Part shown: one piece after another, positions 26,051 through 39,973 of the stretch
Layout of the letters: every line of letters begins with the position of its first letter
Position numbering within the stretch: position 1 is the stretch's first letter
Origin: JAMXLO01 sp963799415
GTDB taxonomy: Bacteria; Pseudomonadota; Alphaproteobacteria; Acetobacterales; Acetobacteraceae
Length of the DNA: 64,000 nt
Assembly (NCBI GenBank): GCA_963799415.1
Contig: CAWCXI010000034.1
Location: 248,001-312,000 of the forward strand
Direction of reading: 5' to 3'
Position numbers and translations under genes: made by a program
The notes under the pieces: generated by a model
Database searches by the model: none
What the model saw: the letters and a program-made list of their open reading frames with translations, nothing else
What the model was told of the DNA's origin: nothing

Positions 26051-28079
26051 ATGACGAACCGGATCGAGCTGCGGATCGCCGAACGCACGCCGTTTGCCGA
26101 CAACCACTCGTTCGGTGATGTGGGCGCCTATGAGCGGCTGTCCGGCCGCGCGCATTTTGCCGTCGATCCGCAGGCGGCAGCCCAGCGGGACGTGGTCGAT
26201 CTCGACAAGGCGCCGGCGAACGACAGCGGTCTGGTGCGCTTCGCGGCCGACTTCATGATCCTGAAGCCGCGTGACATGCGGCGGGGCAACCGGCGGGTGT
26301 TCTACGACTACGGTAATCGCGGTCACAAGCGCGCGCTGCAGTTCTACAACGACGCGCCACACAGCAACGCGCCGATCACGCTGGCGCACGCGGGCAACGG
26401 CTTCTTCATGCGCCGTGGCTACGCGGTGGCGTGGCTCGCGTGGGAGGGCGACATGCTGCCGGGCGACGGCCGCATGGTGCTCGACGTGCCGGTGGCGAGC
26501 GATCACGGCTCGCCAATTACCGGACGCATCCGCGTCGAATATATCGCCGACGTGCCGGGCATCACCTGTTTCCCGCTTAGCGGCAGGATCGCGGCGCATT
26601 CCTATGCCACTGTCTCGCTCGACACGCGCGATGCGTTGCTGACCCGGCGGCGCTATCCATACGATACACCGGAGGCGATTGCGCACGATCAGTGGCAATT
26701 CGCCTGCGCCGAAGTCAGGGGTCGGCGGCGAGACACAGTCGGTGGAACGAGCAGTGGTGCCGTCCGCACGGCACATCTACCTGCCGGCCGGCTTCCAGCC
26801 CGGCTGGATCTATGAGCTTGTGTATACGGCGTGTGATCCGCTGGTGCATGGCCTCGGACATGTCGCGGTGCGCGACTTCATCAGCTTCCTGAAATACGAC
26901 GGTTCCGACGCCAACCCGCTGCGCGGCGTCGAGAAGGCGTACGCCTGGGGCCGCTCGCAGACCGGCCGTTGCCTGCGCGACTTCGTCTATCGCGGCTTCA
27001 ATGCCGATGCCACGGGCCGGCGCGTATTCGACGGCGTGCTGCCGCACGTCGCCGGTGCGGGGCGGAAGTGGCTGAACCACCGCTTCGCCAGCCCGATCGT
27101 TTCGGGCGGACAGCAATACGAGGACCACTTCAATATCGCCGACAGCTTTCCGTTCTCCTATGCGTGGTCAACCGATCATCTGACCGGCAGACAGGACGCG
27201 ATCCTGAAGCGGCCCGATACCGATCCGCTGGTGTTCCACACGCAGACCGCCACGGAGTATTGGGTGCGGCGCGGCTCACTGGCGCACACCGACACGCAAG
27301 GCAACGATCTGCCGCAGCCGGACTCGGTGCGCGTCTATTGCTGGTCAAGTTCGCAGCATTTCGCCGATCCGCTGCCGAAGGCGCCGTCACGCGGACTCGC
27401 GCAGAATTTCTCCAACGTCGTGTCCACGTCGATGTTCTTCCGCGCCAATCTCGATGCGATGGACCGCTGGGCGACCGATGGCACACCACCGCCGCCAAGC
27501 CGCATCCCGACACGGGCCGACGGCACGCTGGTCAGCGTCGAAGAATGGCGGCGGCAGTTTCCTGTCATTCCGGGTGTCGCCACGGCGATCTCGCCGAACG
27601 TGTTGCCGCTGCTGGATTTCGGCCCAGACGCGGAGCACGGAATCCTGCGAGAACCGCCGCGTCTCGTGCCGGCCGGAAACGCGCCGGACGGGCCGGGCAA
27701 GCAATACACGGTGCTGGTCCCCTCAGTGAACCATGACGGCAACGACGTGCCCGGCGTGCGCGCACCGATGGTGGGAGCGCCGCTCGGCACCTACACCGGC
27801 TGGAACCTGCGCGCCCGCGGCCATGGCCATGGCGCGCAACTGCGCTTCGAGGGCAGCTACATCCCATTCCCTGAATCCCCGCAGGAACGCCAGATCACCG
27901 GTGATCCGCGGCTCTCCATTCTGGAGCGCTACGCGGACAAAGCGGCCTATGTTGCCGCAATCACTGCGGCGGCGCGCGAACTCGTGGCGCAAGGGCTGAT
28001 GCTGGAAGAGGATGTGGCACGGTCAGCCGAGGCCGCCGCCGACTGGGGAAGGCCGCGGCATGACGTGTCGCTGGATTAA
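26051..28079 (+). pseudogene. Alpha/beta hydrolase domain-containing protein, frameshifted
   Basis: The N-terminal 220 residues (MTNRIELRIAERTPFADN...) and the remaining 450 (ETQSVERAVVPSARHIYLPAG...) belong to one protein of a large alpha/beta-hydrolase-domain family (Abhydrolase_10-like). They lie in two frames. The break is near 26715-26735, and removing one G from the GGGG run at about 26718-26721 joins them. The joined product would be about 675 residues. A nucleophile-elbow-like AWGRSQTGR is present in the second half. No other disruption is seen, so this is either a very recent pseudogene or a sequence error. Confidence 0.75.
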
Positions 28080-28130
28080 TTCCGCGGGCCGGAGCGCGTG
28101 CGGTGTCAAGGTGCCCTGCGCGGCTTACCG

Positions 28131-29142
28131 TTATGACACCGTGATCGCTGGTGTAACGAGAGCGCCGATCGTAGCGCCGCCGGCGCCTTGCGCCAGCAGC
28201 CAAAGATAGTAGGTGCCAGAGGTCGCTGGTGCGCTGAACCACTGCCCCCATCCGTTGGTCTGTCCGTCGGCGCCGGCCGCGATCAGGTTGGCGGTGGGAA
28301 GGTACAAACGGGCTGGCGGACCAGGCGAAGGCTGCCCCGGTTACTGCGGTCGGTGCAGCGGTCGCGGTCATGTTCACGCCTGTGTTCGGTGCCACAGCCG
28401 TGTTGTGAACCTGCTCGGACGCAGCCGTCCAACCTCCAGGTGCGACGGTGGCGCCCCAGGTCGTGCCGGTGGCGACGGTGGACCACGCGCTGGCACTTGC
28501 CGCGGCGCCGGTAGCCTGAACTCCGACGTCGATCGCGCTCGCACCCGTCAGACCGGCGATGGCGTAGGGACTGGTGACACCCAACACCGTTGTCCAGGCG
28601 CCGGCACCTGAGGGGCCATAGCGCAGGTTGTAGCCGGTGGCGGCACCATGAGTGCCGTCGGTTGCCGGCGCAGTCCAGGTGACGGTGAGATTGGCGTTGG
28701 TGCCGTCCGGCGGCGGCGCGACGGAGGTGATCGAGGGGGTGTTCAGAGCGGACGATGAACCCGAAGCGGTGGTCAGCGTACTGGTGGCAGACCATACGCT
28801 CGTGCCGGCGGTGTTCGCGCTTTGGATCCGGACGTCGATTGCTGCGCCAGTCGCCAGGCCCGACAGGTCGTACGGGCTCGTAACATCTGACACCGTTGTC
28901 CAGGCATTGGCGCCGGAGGGGCTGGACTGCAGGTCGAACGCCGTGGCGGCACTGTGCGCACTATCGACCGCCGGGGCTGTCCAGGTCACCGTCAGGTCGC
29001 TGCCGGAGCCTTGCGCCAGGGATGCGGCCTGCGGCGTGTTGGGCAGCATTGTCGTCGGGGCTGGCGTTGCCGCTGGCGCGGTCGGAAGAGGGACCATTAC
29101 GGCCTGAGCCCGGTTTCCTGGAGTGCGAGAATATATGGACAT
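28131..29142 (-). pseudogene. Fibronectin type III-like repeat protein, frameshifted near the C-terminus
   Basis: The product starts at ATG 29142 (MSIYSRTPGNRA) and holds three Thr/Ala/Ser-rich repeats of about 90-100 residues, each with a LTVTWTAPA strand and an AWTTV-VTSPY segment typical of fibronectin type III-like domains. After WSASP the frame is lost. Removing one C near 28318 continues as RLYLPTANLIAAGADG and ends at TAA (28131-28133). The last part (SGTYYLWLLAQGAGG) is a beta-strand region. There is no obvious signal peptide. Such repeats usually mediate binding outside the cell; the role here is unknown. Confidence 0.7.
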
Positions 29143-29313
29143 GCTGCGGCGCGGCCCTTTGTATTCGGACAACAACGGATGTATGGCGTTAGTAAAACTT
29201 GTCAAGCAGTCAGAAAAAATAACATTAGGATAGCGCGCTCGACCGCCGGCGGGCTGCCCGGCCACATGCGACGCTTGGGTACGGTTGCTACCGGGTCCTC
29301 AGGAAGGTCGCCA

Positions 29314-29880
29314 TCAGCGACCATCCGCCAGCAGCCGCTCGGGGACCCGCATCCCGAGGCGCAGCGGCACATTCCACACCTCGCGCACCGCACGCAAAGT
29401 GCGGAACCCGGCGTGCAGATATGTCGGCAGCGCACGCGGATGGTCGGCGGTGCAGGTGTTCACCGTCATGCCACGCGGATTCTGTCGCCATGCCGCATCC
29501 ACCGCGCTGCGCAGGAACGGATGGCCGACGCCGGCACCGATCGCGTGCGGCATCAAGCCGAAATAGCTCAGGTTGATGTCCGGCCAGCCACGTCCGTCGA
29601 GTTCGAAGAAACCAGCTGGTTGGCCACCGCTGTAAAGCGCATGAAGCGACACGGCTGGATCACGCAGCAGCATTGCCAGATCACGGTCCGGCATGGTGCG
29701 CCGCAGCCACCACACGTAGTCGGCGCCCACCGTATTGTAGAGATAGCGGTAGAACCCGACCGTCGGCGATTGCACCTGCACCACCTGGTAGTCGATCGGC
29801 AGCCCTGGTGACGGCCCGGGCGGGGGGCGATCCATTCTGAGAAACGTCACTGTCACGGTGACGCGCGCCACCGGTTCCAT
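29314..29880 (-). CDS. GNAT family N-acetyltransferase
   Basis: A 188-residue protein with a GNAT fold: acetyl-CoA-binding PHAIGAGVGHPFLRSAVDAAW, preceded by a strand INLSYFGLMP and followed by TYLHAGFRTLRAV. The N-terminal 30 residues are Pro-rich. ATG 29880 is used; an alternative at 29835 would remove 15 residues. It lies downstream of rpoD on the same strand but separated by 102 bp. Acceptor unknown. Confidence 0.78.
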   Translation of the reverse strand: MEPVARVTVTVTFLRMDRPPPGPSPGLPIDYQVVQVQSPTVGFYRYLYNTVGADYVWWLRRTMPDRDLAMLLRDPAVSLHALYSGGQPAGFFELDGRGWPDINLSYFGLMPHAIGAGVGHPFLRSAVDAAWRQNPRGMTVNTCTADHPRALPTYLHAGFRTLRAVREVWNVPLRLGMRVPERLLADGR

Positions 29881-29982
29881 TTCTATCTTCTCCCCGCGCG
29901 TGCCGGCTGGTCTGGCAGGACGCCACGCTCTGCCGACACGGTCAAGAGAGACGCCGCGCGAGGTCGGCAGCGGCCGCCGCGT

Positions 29983-31956
<1,974 letters not shown>

Positions 31957-32006
31957 CGTTCAGTGAACTCCTAAGTCAACGCGGCGCAGCGGCCGCACTC
32001 CGATAT

Positions 32007-33797
32007 TCAAGCCGCAAGGTCCACCCCATCGGGCTCGCCGCTGTTGACCTTGTTGAGCGCCGCCTTCAGGGCCAGCAGGCGGTTCTGGCTCTGGGCTGTC
32101 AGGTCCTGGGCACAGGCGGTCTCGGCCAACGCAATTTCCTCGCCCAGTCGCTGCACGTTCAGGAACCCGAAGATGTGCCACCACCCTGCCGCGGCCTCCG
32201 CCGGCATCGCTGCCGATGACGCGCAGGCCGGCAGGGGCACGGGTCCCCTCGCCAGAGCCTGGTCGGCTTCAGCTTGCAATCCAGAATTCGTGAGGTGGGT
32301 CATCAATGCCTGGGAGTCAAGGATTTCGGCCGCTTCCGCCCACTCCTGCAATGCAGTTCTCAGCGTCGCGAGAGGGCGTGGCAGGTCGAGCCCGACATAG
32401 GCGTGCTCGACGTCATGCAGCAGCATTGGGTGGCGGAGCAGGATCGCTGTGAGGATGCGGCATCGCTCGACGGCCACGGTATCGGCGGCGGGGCTGGGGC
32501 GCGGCAGCGAACGAGCGACAGGTACCCGTCGGCCAACACCACGGCCGGCGAAAAAACGATCGAGCAGCGCACGGCGGTATTCGCCGGCGAGCGCCCGATC
32601 GGGGATGCGCCGCGCGGCCGCCTCCAATCGCGCACGAAATGCCGCGCGCTGCTCGGGAGTCGCCTCGCCGCCCGCCTCGCGGAGCAGGTCGAACAGCGCA
32701 TCGCCCAGCGGCGCGGCGGTCGACAGCACAGCGCGCACCGCATCAGGCCCCTGACGGCGAACCAGAGTATCGGGATCCTCCCCGGAAGGCAGCCTGGCGA
32801 GCCGCAGCGTGCGGTCAGGTGCCAGCAACGGCAGGGCCAGTTCTGCGGCCCGGGCGGCAGCACGGCTGCCAGCGGCGTCGCCGTCGAAGCAGAGGATCGG
32901 CGCGGCCGCCAACCGCCACAATTCCTCAAGCTGCTCCTCGCTCAGCGCCGTGCCGAGTGGTGCGACGGCGCCGCCGATGCCGACCTGCGCGAGAGCAATC
33001 ACGTCCATGTAGCCTTCGACCACCACCAAGGGCGCACCCCCTCGTACCGCCTCGCGCGCCAGATCCAGCGCGTAGAGCGTACGGCGCTTGGCGAACAGCG
33101 CCGTCTCCGGCCCGTTGACGTATTTCGGCTGACCATCGCCGATGACGCGCCCGCCGAAGCTGATGACCCGGCCGCGGCGATCGCGGATCGGGAACATCAC
33201 GCGATTGAAGAACAGATCGAACGCCCGGCCGGTTTCATCGTCGCGCCGCATCAGTCCAGCGTCGACCAACTGGTCCTGCGTGAAGCCGTCGCGGCCAAGA
33301 TCGGCGCCCACCGCCCCCCTGCCCTCACCCGACCAGCCGATGCCGAAGCGATGGATCGTCTGTTCGGAGAGGCCACGCCCGCGCAGATAGTCTAGCGCGT
33401 GGCGGCCCTCGGGCAGGAACAGCCTGCGCTGGTAACTGGCCTGCGCGGCCTCCAGAACCGCGGCGAGATCGAGCCGCCGCTGCTCGGTGGCCGCCGCCTC
33501 GGGCGAAGGCTTCGGCACCTCGAGTCCCGCTTCAGCCGCGAGGCGTTCCACCGCCTCCATGAAACCGGCGCCCTCGCTTTGCATGATGAAGCCGATCGCA
33601 TCGCCATGCGCGCCGCAGCCGAAGCAGTGATAGTGGCCGTCCTCGTAGACGTAGAAGCTGGGCGTCTTTTCGCCGTGGAACGGACAGCAGCCCTTCCATT
33701 GGCGACCTGACCGGGCGAGCCGCATGCGCCGCCCGACAACGGCTGCCAGGGGCGTTCGGACACGCAGTTCGTCGAGGAAGGAGGCAGGCAGCGCCAT
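32007..33797 (-). CDS. dnaG: DNA primase DnaG
   Basis: A 596-residue primase that makes RNA primers at the replication fork. The N-terminal CHC2 zinc finger is GCCPFHGEK...HYHCFGCGAHGDAI. The TOPRIM catalytic core includes VVEGYMDVIALAQ and PILCFDGDAAGSRAA, with the acidic metal ligands present. The C-terminal region binds DnaB helicase and is shorter and less conserved. It is followed directly by rpoD on the same strand, so the two are probably cotranscribed, and is preceded by the GatB/YqeY-like gene. Confidence 0.97.
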   Translation of the reverse strand: MALPASFLDELRVRTPLAAVVGRRMRLARSGRQWKGCCPFHGEKTPSFYVYEDGHYHCFGCGAHGDAIGFIMQSEGAGFMEAVERLAAEAGLEVPKPSPEAAATEQRRLDLAAVLEAAQASYQRRLFLPEGRHALDYLRGRGLSEQTIHRFGIGWSGEGRGAVGADLGRDGFTQDQLVDAGLMRRDDETGRAFDLFFNRVMFPIRDRRGRVISFGGRVIGDGQPKYVNGPETALFAKRRTLYALDLAREAVRGGAPLVVVEGYMDVIALAQVGIGGAVAPLGTALSEEQLEELWRLAAAPILCFDGDAAGSRAAARAAELALPLLAPDRTLRLARLPSGEDPDTLVRRQGPDAVRAVLSTAAPLGDALFDLLREAGGEATPEQRAAFRARLEAAARRIPDRALAGEYRRALLDRFFAGRGVGRRVPVARSLPRPSPAADTVAVERCRILTAILLRHPMLLHDVEHAYVGLDLPRPLATLRTALQEWAEAAEILDSQALMTHLTNSGLQAEADQALARGPVPLPACASSAAMPAEAAAGWWHIFGFLNVQRLGEEIALAETACAQDLTAQSQNRLLALKAALNKVNSGEPDGVDLAA

Positions 33798-33828
33798 CAG
33801 CCAGAGCTCCCCCTCCCCACTGGGAGGG

Positions 33829-34284
33829 TCACGACAGCCTCGCCTTCACCATCGGCCCGGCCTTGGCCATGTCGAGTGTCGCGGCATGCTTCGCCCGCAG
33901 AGCGGCCATCACTTTGCCCATGTCCTTGATGCTGGCCGCCCCGGTCTCGGCGATCGCCGCCCCGACCACCTCGGCCATGGCGCCCTCGTCCATCTGTTGC
34001 GGCAGGAAGGTCTCGATGACGGCGATCTCGGCCTCCTCCTTGTCCACGAGGTCCTGCCGGCGTCCCTGTCGATACAGTTCCACCGACTCGCGGCGCGACT
34101 TCACCATGCCGCGCAACATGCCGATGATTTCCTCTTCTGGCACGCGCTCGATGCCCTTAGGCCGCGCCGCGATGTCGGTGTCCTTCAGCCGGGCGAGGAT
34201 CATCCGCAAAGTCGAGGTACGGGCGGCGTTGCCGGCCTTCATCGACGTCTTGAGCTGATCGGTGAACTGCTCACGCAGGCCCAT
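33829..34284 (-). CDS. GatB/YqeY domain-containing protein
   Basis: A 151-residue protein of the GatB/YqeY family (MGLREQFTDQLKTSMKAGN, LRMILARLKDTDIA, VVGAAIAETGAASIKDMGKVM). Its second half has the helical fold of the tRNA-binding tail of GatB, but it lacks any amidotransferase domain. Its role in Glu/Gln-tRNA handling is only suspected. It is located between dnaG and the divergent carA, an order seen in many proteobacteria. Confidence 0.93.
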   Translation of the reverse strand: MGLREQFTDQLKTSMKAGNAARTSTLRMILARLKDTDIAARPKGIERVPEEEIIGMLRGMVKSRRESVELYRQGRRQDLVDKEEAEIAVIETFLPQQMDEGAMAEVVGAAIAETGAASIKDMGKVMAALRAKHAATLDMAKAGPMVKARLS

Positions 34285-34348
34285 GACACCCTCCGATGAA
34301 AAATCTCCCCCTACTATATGCGAAGTGACATGGTTGTGAGTGTGCGGA

Positions 34349-34405
34349 GGAAATTTCCCGGCGACGCTTCAGATTGTTGCGCCGGGAAATGACTTCCCAT
34401 ACAGT
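34349..34405. promoter_or_regulatory. Palindromic region and possible promoter upstream of carA
   Basis: ATTTCCCGGCG (34353-34363) and CGCCGGGAAAT (34380-34390) form a perfect 11-bp inverted repeat around a 16-bp loop. GGAAATTTCC (34349-34358) is itself palindromic, and TTCCC recurs at 34394-34398, so three GGGAA/TTCCC-type half sites are spaced through the region. A weak -35/-10 pair (TTGCGC 34377-34382, TACAGT 34400-34405, 17-bp gap) would start transcription near 34412, directly at the chosen carA ATG, giving a leaderless message. The symmetry is seen; the promoter and operator roles are inferred. Confidence 0.55.
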
Positions 34406-34412
34406 CCCCCGC

Positions 34413-35792
34413 ATGACATTCAGCGTGGACTCCGTCGTCGAGCGCCTGGGCGGGGCCGAGTCGGCCGCACGCCTGACGGGGGTCGGCACCGAAGCTGTCC
34501 GCAAATGGCGCCAGGCCGGCGTGATCCCGTCACGCCATTGGCCAGCGGTGATCGCTGCAACTGGCCTCACCTTGTCCGATCTGCCAGGTGGACTACCCGC
34601 GCCGCCGCGCAGCGATCCCACGGCCCTTGACGGTGGCCAGACGCCAACCGGGGCGACCGCGGCGTTGGTGCTGACCGACGGGACAGTATTCTGGGGCCGC
34701 GGCTTTGGAGCGCACACGGCGGAACCGGCGCCTGTCGGCGAGGTGTGCTTCAACACCGGCATGACCGGTTATCAGGAGACGCTGACCGATCCTTCCTATG
34801 CCGGGCAGATCGTCACCTTCACCTTCCCGCACATCGGCAACGTCGGGACCAACGGCGAGGATATCGAGGCCGCCACCGTCGCGGCGCGTGGTCTGGTGGT
34901 GAAGCAGGACGTGACAGAACCCTCGAACTGGCGATCGGGGCAGCACCTTGATGCCTGGCTGCGCGCGCGCGGCATCGCCGGACTGGCGGGTGTCGATACA
35001 CGGGCACTGACGGTGCGAGTCCGCGATGGCGGCGCGCCCAAGGGAGTGCTGACATTTCCCGCCGACGGACGGTTCGACTTGCCGGCCTTGCGTGCGCAGG
35101 CCGCAGCGTGGCCGGGCCTCGAGGGCATGGACCTGGCGAGGGAAGTATCTTGCCGGCAATCGTATGAGTGGGACGAGACAAGATGGGCGTGGCCCGCCGG
35201 CACGGGACGCCAGGCCGCGCCGCGGCACCACGTGGTTGCGGTGGACTATGGGGCGAAGCACAACATCCTCCGCTGCCTCGCGTCCGCTGGTTGCCGGGTG
35301 ACGGTGGTGCCGGCGACGGCGACCGCGGACGACATTCTGCGCCGCGAGCCCGACGGCGTGTTCCTGTCCAACGGTCCGGGCGATCCGGCGGCCACGGGCG
35401 AATATGCGGTTCCGGCGATCCGTGGCGTGCTGGATGCGGGCGTGCCGCTGTTCGGCATCTGCCTCGGCCACCAGTTGCTGGCCCTGGCCCTGGGGGCGAA
35501 GACCTACAAGATGGACCGCGGTCACCGCGGCGCAAATCAGCCGGTGAAGGACCTCGCCACCGGCAAGGTGGAAATCACCAGCCAGAACCATGGATTCGCG
35601 GTAGACCCGGAGACCCTGCCTGCCACGGCAAAGGTCACACATGTGTCGCTGTTCGATGGCTCGAACGAAGGGCTGAGATGCACCGACCGGCCGGCGTTCT
35701 CCGTGCAATACCACCCGGAAGCAAGTCCAGGGCCGAGCGACAGTCACTACCTGTTCGGGCGGTTCATCGCGATGATCGAGCAGCGCGCCTGA
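34413..35792 (+). CDS. carA: Carbamoyl-phosphate synthase small subunit with N-terminal HTH extension
   Basis: A 459-residue glutaminase subunit that feeds ammonia to CarB for arginine and pyrimidine synthesis. The normal CarA part starts near residue 82 (ATAALVLTDGTVFWGRG). It has the GATase triad: Cys in GICLGHQ, and His/Glu in QYHPEA. The first 60 residues are extra: MTFSVDSVVERLGG, AARLTGVGTEAVRKWRQAG, VIPSRHWPAVI. This matches the pattern of a small Cro/YdaS-type helix-turn-helix (the type some databases label carph-isopro). A Pro/Gly/Thr linker joins the two. No good internal start exists for a normal-length CarA. ATG 34389 is an alternative start. Confidence 0.93.
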   Translation: MTFSVDSVVERLGGAESAARLTGVGTEAVRKWRQAGVIPSRHWPAVIAATGLTLSDLPGGLPAPPRSDPTALDGGQTPTGATAALVLTDGTVFWGRGFGAHTAEPAPVGEVCFNTGMTGYQETLTDPSYAGQIVTFTFPHIGNVGTNGEDIEAATVAARGLVVKQDVTEPSNWRSGQHLDAWLRARGIAGLAGVDTRALTVRVRDGGAPKGVLTFPADGRFDLPALRAQAAAWPGLEGMDLAREVSCRQSYEWDETRWAWPAGTGRQAAPRHHVVAVDYGAKHNILRCLASAGCRVTVVPATATADDILRREPDGVFLSNGPGDPAATGEYAVPAIRGVLDAGVPLFGICLGHQLLALALGAKTYKMDRGHRGANQPVKDLATGKVEITSQNHGFAVDPETLPATAKVTHVSLFDGSNEGLRCTDRPAFSVQYHPEASPGPSDSHYLFGRFIAMIEQRA

Positions 35793-35793
35793 C

Positions 35794-36063
35794 ATGGACG
35801 CGACCGGCCCGCTGTTGATTGCTGCATTTCGGCACAGGATCAGCGAACCGAACATCGAGGCGGGGTTCGCACGGTTCCGCAAACTCGCCCAGCAGGACAT
35901 CGACTATCAGGCATTCAGCGATGCCGTGGCCGCCTCCCTTCGTGACGGGCTTATCCTTGAGCCGATCCGGCTACCGGAAGGCGCCTTGCAGTGCCACTGG
36001 CATCTGGAGCTCACGCCAAAGGGTGTCACAGCCGCACGCGCGCTGATCGATGCCTCGAAGTGA
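35794..36063 (+). CDS. Small winged-helix-like protein between carA and carB
   Basis: An 89-residue protein whose ATG is 1 bp after the carA stop. It has a helical first half (FRHRISEPNIEAGFARFRKLAQ) and a second half (LRDGLILEP, CHWHLELTPKGVTAARALI) that resembles the last helix and wing of winged-helix regulators, where the phrase LTPKG is frequent. It is not a known Car subunit. Its tight coupling to carA suggests a partner or regulatory role, but this is inference. carB starts 95 bp further on. Confidence 0.6.
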   Translation: MDATGPLLIAAFRHRISEPNIEAGFARFRKLAQQDIDYQAFSDAVAASLRDGLILEPIRLPEGALQCHWHLELTPKGVTAARALIDASK

Positions 36064-36158
36064 GCAATTCCTTGTTCAGTCGACACCGGTGCGACGCACA
36101 GCCGTGCAACCATCCGCCTGCGACCTGCGCGTCAGCAATTATGAGCACTGACTGACAC

Positions 36159-39401
<3,243 letters not shown>

Positions 39402-39498
39402 AACCGTCGTCGCGGCCAGGCGTGCGCCTGTCGTGGCGCTTGTGTTTGGCCGCAACACGGCTTCCCATTGCGTTCGGACCATCAAAGGACGGAGTGAC

Positions 39499-39972
39499 GT
39501 GCAGAAGTTCCCCATGACCGCCCCCGGACTACAGCGGTTGAATGACGAGCTTCGCCAGCTCAAGTCGTCGGAGCGTCCGTCGATCATTCGCCAGATCGCC
39601 GAGGCGCGCACGCATGGCGACCTCTCGGAGAACGCCGAATACCACGCCGCCCGAGAACGCCAGTCCTTCATCGAAGGCCGGATTGCCGAGCTGGAGGAGA
39701 TCGTTGGCTCAGCCGAGGTGATCGATCCGTCGACGCTGTCCGGCGAGCACATCATGTTCGGCGCTCATGTCCGGCTGGTGGAGGAGGAGACCGAGAAGGA
39801 ATCCAGCTACCAGATCGTCGGCGTGTACGAGGCCGATATCAAGGGCGGCCGGCTGTCGATTTCCTCACCGCTGGCGAAGGCGCTGATCGGCAAGAAGGTG
39901 GGAGACGCCGTTTCGGTGCCGGCACCGGGTGGCGATCGGTCATACGAGATTCTCGGCATCAAGTTCGTCTGA
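39499..39972 (+). CDS. greA: Transcription elongation factor GreA
   Basis: A 157-residue factor that rescues backtracked RNA polymerase. The N-terminal coiled coil contains RTHGDLSENAEYHAAREROSF-type residues (DLSENAEYHAARER), with the acidic tip. The C-terminal FKBP-like domain includes YEADIKGGRLSISSPLAKALIGKKVGD-type sequence and ends EILGIKFV. The start is GTG 39499, giving the expected opening (M)QKFPMTAPGLQRL; it has GGAG five bases upstream. ATG 39514 would remove five usual residues. It follows carB, a conserved order. Confidence 0.95.
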   Translation: MQKFPMTAPGLQRLNDELRQLKSSERPSIIRQIAEARTHGDLSENAEYHAARERQSFIEGRIAELEEIVGSAEVIDPSTLSGEHIMFGAHVRLVEEETEKESSYQIVGVYEADIKGGRLSISSPLAKALIGKKVGDAVSVPAPGGDRSYEILGIKFV

Positions 39973-39973
39973 C

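Noticed and set aside
29140..29313. Possible sRNA or terminator between the FN3-like gene and the GNAT gene
   Set aside because: Short GC-rich stretches are present but no clear hairpin with a T-run.
34374..34412. TTG or ATG starts for CarA upstream of 34413
   Set aside because: They lie inside the palindrome, have no ribosome site, and add residues with no domain character; kept only as alternatives.
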